Positions 1-11,200 of a stretch of DNA of 64,000 nucleotides are shown one piece after another. The stretch is taken from contig SMMW01000077.1 in the NCBI GenBank assembly GCA_004794655.1, forward strand, positions 868,001 through 932,000, given 5' to 3'. Both the position numbers and the translations under genes were made by a program. How positions within the stretch are numbered: the first letter of the stretch is position 1; the number at the start of each line of letters is the position of its first letter. The stretch comes from Marisa cornuarietis (taxonomy: Eukaryota; Mollusca; Gastropoda; Architaenioglossa; Ampullariidae). The notes under the pieces were generated by a model. It was not told where the DNA came from. It searched no databases and worked only from the letters and a program-made list of their open reading frames with translations.

Positions 1-3000
1 CATTGAAGAAGCATTCAAAGACTGTAGCATAATCATTCTGACAGATGAGTTGCCTCAGCTAGAGGATGAGCAGTTCGATGACTGGGTGGAGCGTAATGCA
101 TGGTACTTCACTCGCTATGCCACAGTCATCAACAAAGTGGCCAGAAAGAATGTGCGTGTGTTACTGGCTGGATCAGGTCCCATCAATTTCAACACATTCA
201 TCCTGATCCAGAATGCTCCAACAGTGAGTTATTATGTGATACAAAAATAAAGAAAATTCCTAGGTGGCAAAAGCACAGTAACCAAATGTATGTAGGGCCT
301 TAGAGACTGATATGATGATGAATGAAGATGACAATGACTGTGCTACAAAGATCATAATCATTTATGGCAAATATTGATAAGCAATTACATAATAATGTTC
401 ATCTGGACTGCACAGATACCCAGGCAGAATTTTGTAGCATCAAGCCGTATTGTGGAGAACCAAGCAAAATCTATCCTTGCTGAACGTCTGAAATCTAACA
501 CAGCAGGAGTCGTTGACCTCATTGTCTGGGGCAACATTAATGGAAATCATTTTATTGATGCTAGCAAGGTAAATTTGCTGATACATTGATTTCCCATTTC
601 ATCTGTTTACTACATCATCAATCAAATCAGACCACTTCATTTTATTCTGTTCAAAATTTTGCAAATAAGTCTTAAGGCAATGTGACAGTGAGCAGGCTGA
701 TTCTGGGAAACATTCGAAAAACTGGGGAAGATGCTGGATTTCAGTGTTAAAGTTGTAATGTGTCACAAGACTGCAATGTTTTTGTGCTACTATTGACTCT
801 GTTGATCATCAGGCACGAGTGCATGGTTATGATGGTGCAATATGGGGACCGCCATCCTACTCTGTATCTGCTGTGGAGATGGTGCATGACAATAAGTGGT
901 TGGACAAGGAGTATCTTGAGCTGCTTCATCAGCACAAACAAGTTGTGGAGGTCGCTATAAAACATGAACCTGCAGCCAGCCAAGCCAGAGCCATTGCCAC
1001 AATGCTGGATCACTGGTGGAATGGATCACCATTAGGCCAAATGTTTTCACTAGCTGTCTGTTCAGAAGGTGATAAATCCATATAAAAATACAAATTCTTG
1101 TTTCTAAGCCAAGCATTTTATGTCATCTATTAAACCCATAAGATTGCTGCACAAGCTTCCTAATCCATCCTAAGTGATTTACAAATGCACTCTCAGATTT
1201 GGGTCTGCATTTGCATTTATTGCTTGCAGTACTGTTGTGTCAGTTTGCCACCTTCATTTACCCTCATTCCTCCTAGTTTCCACTACTACACACATGATAG
1301 AATCAAACTGACCATTAGAATCTTCTCAAACTGCAAAATCTCAAATGAAAAAAAGTGATGTTTTTATGTAATTATTTCATGAAAAAAGCATTACATGACA
1401 ATATCTCAATGTTATTATTAGTTCTTAATTTAAATGAGCTAGAATGCTATTTACAATGGTATGATTAGTCAAACGCATTACTCCAGTCCCAGTGACAGCA
1501 TGGGGTATGGTTAGCACCTGTCACCAATTGAATGTTGGCTGTCCTGGGTTCAGCTTTCGTCTTGAGCACACTATTCTTCCTCTGCATGTGGCATCTGTTT
1601 ACAAGGCTGGCTGCCTTGCTGTGATATAGTTGCTGGTTTGCCATTAAACACCAACACACTCCCCTGTCATAATGTTAACATTATGTTGAGATATTAGCTA
1701 CTATATTACTGCCACTAGCATCTGATGTACTAGACATTTGCTTGCACCAGATTGAAGATTAGATTATGACTAGAACATTTGCCATACACTCAGAATAATA
1801 CTTGAACCTGTGCTTTTACAACACTGTTTATCAGGTTGGTATGGTGTACCAGAGGGACTGGTGTTCTCATACCCTGTAGTGCTATCTCCAAGTGGTTACT
1901 GGACAGTGGTACAGGACATTGAGTTGACTGAGGAAGGCAAAGAAAAGCTGCAGGAAGCAATCAAGGTCTCAGGGTTCATTGTACAGAAGCTAGAAGCTTG
2001 AGCTCAATTATAGTCCTCGTATTAGACTTTTCTCTTCTTCGTTTGCGAACTTTTCTTTGTATTAGTGGGGTATTAATGGGGGAAAAAGATATTAGATGTC
2101 CACAATTGTGATACATGTTTGTTAGCAAAAGCTGTTTACTTTGTTTCAGCGTAATTGGGCATTTGATATATTTGTCCAATTTGATAATTTCTTTTCATCG
2201 ACTTTATATTTATTTTTAAAGTTATTTTAGTTCTTGCTTATTTAGGCTGGGTTGTTTTTTAATTTATCTGCACTTGCAGAGAATGGTACCTCAAACAGAT
2301 TTTTTTTCCCTCCATTGCTAGCATGATCCTCCATGAATTCAGGACTAAACTTGCACTACTGTGTGAGTTTCACAATCTGATAAACACCATAGATGAAGAA
2401 GCTCTCAGAACACAAATAAAGGATTATGAGTGCTATATCACCTGTTGTTCAATTCTTTTTTTTTAGGATCTACAGAAAGAGAAAGAAGTTATCTACCCTC
2501 CACCCAGGGTTCCTACACCTCCAGAAGAGCCCACAACACATGAGTCTGCAGAGGAGGCACCTGCAGTAAATGAAGATTCTACAATAAATGAAGATCCTGC
2601 AAAAAGTGAAGATCCTGCAAAAAATGAAGATTCTACAAAAATAGAAGGAGAGACACACGAAGCACTACAGATGCAAACTGAAACAGAGAAGTTAGAAGGT
2701 AGCCAAGTTTTGCAATGATGGTAGTAGAGTGTTAGTGGCAGATGTTGATACAGCAGAGGTGACACACCTCTTATGAGGTTTTGACTACTGCTTAGCTCAA
2801 AGAATCTAAAATGAATAAAAACCAAGAGAATCAACCCTGGTAATATTGCAAAAGAGACAAGTACTGCAAAGTTTGTTTCCACAAGTTGCTCTTTTAGTTC
2901 CTTATATAATTTTTGTACACCTTGCTTATTAACATGGTATTGTCATAATTGTAAATTGTTCCACACAGTTCACAGTTGATATCTTTTTCAGGTGGGACAG

Positions 3001-3032
3001 AATCTGAAGATACAACAGAGAAATCTGGTTGA
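1..3032 (+). CDS. MDH1B: MDH1B-like putative malate dehydrogenase (3' part)
   Basis: This is the 3' portion of a gene whose start lies left of the window. Coding exons are 1-223, 416-568, 813-1068, 1835-1965, 2467-2698 and 2992-3032. All junctions are GT-AG and keep frame, and TGA is at 3030-3032. The protein aligns with animal MDH1B, a divergent cytosolic malate dehydrogenase homologue associated with ciliated cells and testis. Recognisable segments include VRVLLAGSGPINFNTFI, VVDLIVWGNINGNHFIDASK, YDGAIWGPPSYS and YGVPEGLVFSYPV. The MDH active-site histidine (WGNH in MDH1) is Ile here, and the Asp/Arg of the DHNR motif are Val and Gln. Catalysis is therefore doubtful, and a structural or regulatory role is more likely. 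The last two exons encode a Pro/Glu-rich acidic tail with a 6-residue repeat and little resemblance to the vertebrate C-terminus. Reading past exon 4 instead of splicing gives a stop at 1999-2001. The gene converges with TBRG4. Identity is well supported; the C-terminal exons rest on frame and splice logic only. Confidence 0.85.
1490..1665 (+). repeat. tRNA-derived SINE, copy 1 (degenerate head)
   Basis: This copy sits in MDH1B intron 3. It shares with copies at 19501, 19856, 24845 and 38611 the motifs GGTTAGCACCTGTCACC, GTTGGCTGTCCTGGGTTCAG (B-box-like), CATGTGGCATCTGTTTACA, GCTGTGATATAG and ACACCA near the 3' end. The A-box part is eroded. It lies in the sense direction of the host gene. 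Confidence 0.75.
2569..2640 (+). repeat. 18-bp coding tandem repeat, four copies
   Basis: Four consecutive 18-bp units in MDH1B exon 5 encode NEDSTI, NEDPAK, SEDPAK and NEDSTK. Units differ at few positions, so the array is recent or kept uniform. It forms an acidic, probably disordered tail. Confidence 0.85.
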
Positions 3033-5277
3033 ACGTAAAGACAAGACACACGAATCCTAAATCTTTGCAGACTTTGGTGCAAATACTTCAACCATTCCTA
3101 TTGAACTGATGCTTGACAACTTCTTACCCAAGGGTGAATTTTTCAAGTGGCATAAGACTGTCGTTTAAGAAACTAAGAACATATTTTATAAAGTTTGCTT
3201 CTATCCAAGTAAATTTGTCTTTGAGAAAAAAGAAACTGAAAATGTTAGACCCATATTACAATGACTAAGAGATTACAACTTCATTGCTGGAGCAAGATGC
3301 TGCTTTTGTACCTTCAGAAGGATGAAAGTAAGCAAACATACAAAAGTAGCACATGTAAATCACTACCTGTCTCAGCAACATCACAATTTTGCTTTAGTAA
3401 AAAATAGATGCAAGTCCAAATAATGCTGAAGCAACTCACTGCATAAATGTGTACAAACTCGTGCAATGGAGACAATAATGCATGGTTTTGTATACAAAAA
3501 TAAGACCTAATAGATATATATAATATACATAAGAAATGGCACATGTGAATAGCACATCACCTTCCAGAAGAAGTCAATCTTCCCTGTATCCAGGTGTCAC
3601 ACTGCTAAGAAAACATTCCGAGTTACAATGACTTTATTGCAGCTCATAGAAAACAGTATCATAAAACATTCTGCAGGTCAGCAACCAATGTGTCAAACAT
3701 ATCTTTAGAACACAGATAAACCTCCCTATTAAGAATCGCTAAAATCCACCAAAATTAAGTCATAACTTAAAGAGGGGTCTTAGTAAGCAAATTAACCTGT
3801 CTGCTTTCATTCCACAAACCATTACTTCAAACAACTAAAAATTTCATTTATTTAGATGTTGAAATAATGCTCCTAAAAACCATATCATACCATTTTTTGT
3901 CGTTTTTGCTTTCACTTGGTCATGCTAATTGTACTGAAGATTTATAGGGGAACTCTCCAGGTAAGAGCAATCGATCAATACACGTACTATGGCAGACAAA
4001 GATGCTCTTTTAAAATTCACTATATATATATATGTTTGAACATAATTTTTGCAAAAATTTGCTGTAAAGCACAAACAACATAAGTTTACATTTTTAAACA
4101 CACTTGACTTTTGCAAAAGATCATTATCATTAAGCATAATGAACTGATGTGTGCTTGTGAAGAGACAACAATGATCAGGGAGCAGCAGTCATTTCAACCA
4201 AAAACCATTTTGCTTTGGATATATTGACCTCCCACCTAAGTTAAGTTGACTCTGCCATGACCATATTATTGTCCCACGTAACACATCCTCCCAACACCGA
4301 AAGTCAACCAGACCCCTAGGCTAAATGAATGCTCAAGAAGGAACACCCGTTTCATATTAACCAAGTCTCTGCATATACATTTAACAAGAATTTCCAAACT
4401 AAAGAATCATGACAAAGGCTAGTAAATAAATGATTTAAGAGAAAATGGTGTTTATGCGCCATTATGAGATTTTAACCAAATGTCTGCAGATAAATTTAAT
4501 ATGAACCTCAAAATTGAAGAATAATTATGACAAATGCTTAAAAAAAAAACCAAACAAACAAACAAACAAAAAAACAATTAAAAAAATAAAATCGCATTAT
4601 TCGCCATTGTAAGATTTGTTCTCTGAATATGTATTGCAGGACATCCATGTTAATTCAGTACAATGATAGCTGAACATGTTCCAACAACGCATGGCTCTAT
4701 TGTTGTGACTATTCCTCTCATTGGCAACCAATTGGTCTTTTGAGTCTGGGTAGATTCAACTTTCGGTGTTGGAACAATATGGTAGCTCTGACTGGAGCAA
4801 TATGGCTTAGGTAAAAATGACAGGTGACCTATAAAACAAGCAGTTTCTTTCACATGATTTCCGCAGAAAATCGAAATATAGGGTAAGCAAAAAAAGTCGT
4901 AATAGAACATATACTGTCTATCATAAGTCGGGTTGGTGAGGTATTTATATAGCAAAATATAACAGTAAAACTTTTTTGGGGGTTGTAACTAAGAGGGGGT
5001 TGTAATCAGGAAGGTCTTAATAAAGAGGTTTTATTCTATGTACTTTCTATATCGGAATATTTCCTAGAAAGTATGATTTCAACAACCGTGGCTAGTTGGC
5101 ACATTCTACTGGATTTTGAAAGTTAATTTTTGTATTTGTTAAAAACAAAACAAAACAAAAAGGATACATGAAAAAAGAGTCAGAAACTTTTGATGCAGCT
5201 TTCTTTAAAATAAAACACATTTAGTGACAAGCTAAAGTTTTTTTCTAAAGTGACAGTTTGCCATCATAAGATTCCAG
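3033..5277. other. Intergenic/3' UTR stretch between converging MDH1B and TBRG4
   Basis: No credible coding sequence on either strand. The left part is presumably MDH1B 3' UTR and the right part TBRG4 3' UTR. It is AT-rich with a short (TA)n tract near 4021-4032 and A-rich runs with a CAAA tetranucleotide tract near 4546-4590. A minus-strand AATAAA at 5030-5035 is the nearest signal for TBRG4; another lies near 3632. No clear MDH1B poly(A) signal was found just after its stop. Confidence 0.6.
5030..5035 (-). terminator. Candidate poly(A) signal for TBRG4
   Basis: TTTATT on the plus strand reads AATAAA on the minus strand about 245 bases after the TBRG4 stop. It is the first canonical hexamer downstream of that stop. 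Confidence 0.5.
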
Positions 5278-8200
5278 TCAACTAACAGACTGGGAAGTCC
5301 TATTCTTCAGTGCCATCTTGATCTTTTGCTGCAGGAGTTGTATTATTTCCAAGACCTTGGTTTTACTGGATATTTCTGTATGCAAAACCTGCAGAAAAAT
5401 GTCAGCATATACTTTTTTATTACCAACTAATTTGATTATCTATTTCTGTCTTTCTCGACAGGATGTAGCATATGAATTATGTTGAAACTGCACTGCTGGT
5501 AAAGGAAGACATACAAGTTCCATTCTCTCAGGTTAGATCCCAAAGGCATTCCCATGCACATAATTGGCTGGTCTTGTATTGATAAACTGCTGAAGTTTAT
5601 TTAAACTAAAACTAACCTAAGGAGCAAAAACTACGCAGTTTCAAAAAGCAAACCATATAACTAAGAACTGCAAGAAAAGGAAGATTATGACTGTGAGTTA
5701 CAAAGATTACTGCCGCACTAAAAGATGAACAGGAGAAAACATGGCTTTTAACATATTTGTGAGTTCTTCAACCTCAATAAAAAATCAGGATTTACAGAAA
5801 AAGCATACTGATGTGACCAATTTCCATTAACAAACACAAACTGAAAATGTAAAGTCATACATGCACAACAGTGAATCCTTGACAGCTCAGATGGCGAGCT
5901 GCCATAGCATGAAGGCCTGTCATTTCTAAATCTGGCAACGTCAAATCTGGAAAATCCAGAATTTTCAGTGCGACCCTGAAATTATAGAAACGAGCAAACT
6001 GTGAGATGACATATGTAGATTAATGGAGGGGGGTAATAAAAAATATATAAAAATCTTCACTTTTATTATTATTATAAAAAACGAATTATATCTTGATGCT
6101 TGATAGTAATAAGGTGTTGAAAATGTTTATACCAAACTGTTCACATTCCCCATGCAGCCATACTTCCTACCAGTAAGTAGGGTTTCTGTGAAGCTGCCAC
6201 AATCATGCTTATCTTGCATGTGCCTGCATTCATGCATGCATGTGTGTGTGTGTGTGCATATGCATGTGTGTGTGTAAGAGAAAAATTGAAAGAGACCAGC
6301 ATGCTGCATGTTTGTACCACTAATAGTAATCATCCATTTCGATCAAATAAACCACCTAAATAACAAACATAAATCACCCATGTTAATACGCTTGCTTAGT
6401 AGTTGAAATAATTCGGTTCCTTTGCTTTTGTTTGCGCCAAGAATCAGCATCAAATTTTTAAACACTATGTAAGACCCCCATTCCAATACTGAATGGGTTA
6501 TGCCTGTTGCCATGTATGTTTGAAAACATAACATGTTTTCCTAAAAACGTTTTACTACGTTTGAAAAACAAAAAAAATCATATTAAAACATTTTTTAAAT
6601 GTCCACTCACCTGTGAAACAAAGAAGTACTTTTCCCCACCTTAGTTAATGGTTGTGGTTCTCCGCTGTCATCAACAAAAAATTCTGCATCTGCAATTTAT
6701 TAACCAACCACGATCAAATTACTACGTTGTAGTATTTATAACATAAATCAGATACAACAGCATCTGTAAAATGAACTGGTATCTTCCAGTAAACGCAAAA
6801 CCTTTAAATAAATGCCTCCATTTTATGTGCATGGGTGACTATGAGAAAGAGAGCAAGATGGTGTGTGTGTGTGCATGCTTGTGCACATGCACATGCAAGA
6901 GAGAGTGAGAGAGAACTACTCAGTACACACTAATGCAAGCATCAAGCATATAAACACCATTGCAAACTCATGGGTGGGAAGCATTCCAAAAATGCATTTT
7001 GGAAGAGAATTTTCTGTATCTATATATGAAACATTGTCATGCAGTCATACTTTGACAGACTTTATAGACTAAAGAGTATGGCTGGAAGGAGCACCACTGC
7101 AGCACAGTACCACAACTGCTTAGCTAGCATAATTTATTTATTGTTTTATGCTGTCAGCATCTGAGGTCATTTCGTGGCAGAAACAAAGTGTATGTATTTT
7201 TGTTATAACTATGATCTTTCATCCTGAGGGAGCCATCAAGGTTTTAGCACAGGTGGTCTATGCATAGGACACACTATGGAGAAAGGAGAACCAAGGAAGA
7301 GAATAAGTTTGGGGTAGTAACATTTATAAGTTTTAGGTGGAAAAGAATAAAGGTGAAAGGATTTGTGAGGCAGAAATATACTGTTAATATATTGTTAAAC
7401 GTGGCCAGCAAAGAATGTACCTTCTGCGTAGGCCAAGCAGTTGTTCAGTTAGCAAAGCAATCTTGGGCCGTTTCTACCAGTCGTTTATTGAGAGTCTTTT
7501 TTTTATCTTTTTCATTTGTATGCTGGTTCCGCAGTATGTCTGTCCATGACAGGAATAGTCTGGACACTATTGTCCACATCTGTTCTAAGATAATTGGTGC
7601 CAAACAAAGGGGATTTAGCTTCTTCTTGTGATCAACAAATAGTCAGGAAAGCTTCCCGCAATTTATCAATGCCTGAACATGTACTAAAGAGAGAACTTGT
7701 GTTATTAAGTTCAGGTAAATGCTATGCTATGCCTATATGTAGAAACAATAGGCACCTCAAATCGTTTGGGCCATCTGCAGTCCAGCTGCTCAATCACAGA
7801 TGAATTGTCAGTGGTGTGTGTGTGTGATGTTGTTTGTGTGCATTTGAATGGTCTAGATGTAAGGCTTTTTTGTGTTTGTTAATATTGTGTCACTTGCTCA
7901 TATTTTTTCACACCTTTTTCCACTTGCTCATTTATTTTACACTACGTATTGTGTAACTATTCATATATTGTAACTGAGCACCTTCCCATGTTTAAACTGC
8001 CCACTGGGAACTAATAAAGTTGGTCACTGTCATTGTCAAAACAAGGAGAGAGAAGAAGAAGAGGCTATTTTATCATCCTTCCAGAGAGAGGACAGGTGTC
8101 CACCTTTGGCACCAGAAGCCAAACCTTTGGGGGCTCCAGCCAGCACAAGCAGCTGTATGGTACAATCTAATGCCATGACAGAGAAGTGGTTGTCTTAAGA

Positions 8201-11200
8201 CTAGAGTCATTAAGGCTTGGAAGTTCTACTGAGACAGTGAAGTTGTGTTAAAGCATGAACAACGTGCTTTGACTGGCAAGAGCTGAGACCAAGGTAGTTG
8301 GGACAGCCAGGAGATGTGAAACAGGTTTTTGAAAAGTCAGTACTGCCTCCCACCTAGAAAAAGAGGGGAAAGGGGAGAAGAGCAGGAAACAACGTTCTAA
8401 TAATTAACATATGTCTTCATTGTCTATCAACATGGGGCTTCACTGTGGCTACCATTTTGGCTCACTCATTGAATTTCTTTCACCCATCATCCACTAATTA
8501 TAGGATTTTCACATATTTGTTCTGATTTTCATGCATCAAACATTTTTCTCTATTATTCTAACCTTTTTTTATAAAGAAAATTATTTATTACTACACAAAT
8601 GACTTTAATTACAGATAAGAGGAATCTAGCAAAATTGCTGGCTAGGTGTGTAAGTTGTAGAGGGTTGGGTACTAATAATATGCATAATCATAAGTACTGT
8701 ATTGCCCACTCTTCAACTAATCCATGCTCCTTTTTTTTTGTCATAGTGTTCTCTTTGCTGACATATTTATTGTATGGTTGACTGTCGGTTCATTTGTAGT
8801 CTTTCATGTACAGGGCACTGAGCTCATTTCCACACAAGGAAATGCATTTTACAAACCCAATTATTATTATATTAAAGGTTTAATGGGGTGCACATTTTTT
8901 AATGAGTGGGTTAAGCTCTGTGCAAAATATTATTTTCCCAAATCTGATGGATTAACTCATACTCTTATGGCACACATCACCTACAAACATCACCACACAA
9001 GTTTACCAATAACATATCCTCCTCCAGCTGTGACATCAAGAATGGCATACGAGTCTGTTGGAGCCGTGTGTACAAGAGCAGAAATGACCTTCTCTGCTGC
9101 CTTCCTCTTACCATGTACCAGCACCTGCCAACACAATTAAAATGGACCACCGTAACTTTATTGATGGACACAATATCATCTTATTCACAGACCCATAGCC
9201 ACTTTATTCACAGACCCATAATCACCTTATTCACAGACCCAGTATTACATTATACACAGATCCATCATGTTATTCACACACACACACACATGCACACACA
9301 AACAAATATGAGTTATGTAAAAAATAATGTGTTCTTGGCTGTTGTAGATATGCACATTCCTGCAGACTGAAATCTGTAAAATTGACACCCAGTTCACCGT
9401 AACTGTGTGTGCATGCATGCACCTGCAAGTTCACTTCTTGTATACACAAGGTGTCTCTGAGCATGCATGTGACATGACTAACTTGTAAGACAAATTCATC
9501 TCTGACTGCAAGTACTTCCTACCTTAGCATAATTGTGAAAAAAAGAATCAGGAATGTATGGTCCTGTGTATCCCTCTATTTCATACTTGGCTGCTGTATT
9601 GATGTTGTTAATTTTGGTAAAGTTAACAATTGACTGGAAGCTGTCTGAAACTAAAAATATAAATGAAAACTTTAAGAAATTTGTAAAAATCTTAAGCATA
9701 AAATTGTGAATTATCCTAATATAAATGTAGAACTCCTTAAGAAGAAAACAATTTCTTATTTAAGCAACCGAAAAAGTACAAATGTAAAATATAAATCAAG
9801 TCCAAGTGTTTAGTGATTGTGACTATGGGCAGGGCATTTCAGAAAATAAAATCTTAAAACAACATCGAAGCGTAAAAAAAAGAATAAGGTAAGGTGATAT
9901 GAATATTTATATATTTAGGCATATGGACAGTCTTGCACTCAAACACATGAGACAGGACAAAAAAATAGAAAATGTCCCTTACCTGGTAGACTTCTGCAAA
10001 AATCCTCTGTCAAGACAGAGGCTGCTAAACTGGCATTTAGAAGTTTTAGAACTGCTAGAGACCATACAACGTTCAGCCACAATAAAGGTGAAGATTTCCG
10101 CAGCTCACTCACATCTAGTGTGGCTATGACTTTGCGAACCAGTTCACAGCACATGGGATTGTTCTTATTCAAATTGGCTAGTGACATGACAATAGCTGCC
10201 CTATCTGCTCCACCAAGTGACAACAGTGAGGGAATGTCTGTGGCATTTGACACACATTCATTGATGTCAGAGTGAAGCAACACAGAACTCCAGTTTCTGC
10301 AGTTTAACTGGTCTACCATATACTTCACTGTCTGTGAGTGACCCCATCTTAAAAGTGACATTGATGTCAGAACAGACTGGGCCAGCTTTGGTGTAAGCTC
10401 CCCTTGTTTAGTCTGCAAAGCCAAGCAAGCCTTTTCCAAGAAAGGGGTGTCAAACACCCTTAACACTGCACAGGCATATAGCAGGTTACTAAGCTGAACT
10501 GCTGAAAGGTCTGATGGGTTACATTTGTTGAGGTGGTACAACACAGCTCTTATCAGCGGCGTGTTACGATGACGATGACGATGGCGAGACAGGATATACA
10601 GGATGCGATACAGCTCTTTGACAGATGCCTGCTCCACTAGATCCAGTGCTCTCTCCTCTAGTCGATCTGTAAAAGTCTACAAGAACTGTCAAAATTCAGA
10701 TCAAGATGGAAATAAACTGCATCCAGCATACAATACAATACCACTTTATTTATCCCCAAGGGCAATTCTAAATAGTGCTCATACTAGCAGTAATACATAC
10801 ATGACATAAAGAAATAATACATACATATACATGATATAGAAGGAGATAATACAGCACCTCCTGAGCATCAAGTTTTTCGTAAGGCTTAAGCAAAAACAGT
10901 GTCAAGTATTATTTCTGCAGCATTTAGAAAATGTATTCGTTACATCATGTATATCTAGATACAGTTAACAAATGAGTATCTTTTTTCTACAGTACTCTGG
11001 CAGCATTTAGCAAATATGTGTACATCATGTACATCTAAGAAAAGATTAAATGGGTACCATTTTTAATCTAAAACACTTTAAATCTAAATAAATATAAGAA
11101 AGCTATGCTTATTCTTCCATAAACACATTCTTTACAGTTTATAAACCTACTCAAGTGGTCCAAGTTATAAACAGATTTTGTTAAGTGGAGATAATAAATT

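Noticed and set aside
9270..9310. CRISPR-like repeat array near 9.2 kb
   Set aside because: Units are directly tandem without spacers, in an animal intron.
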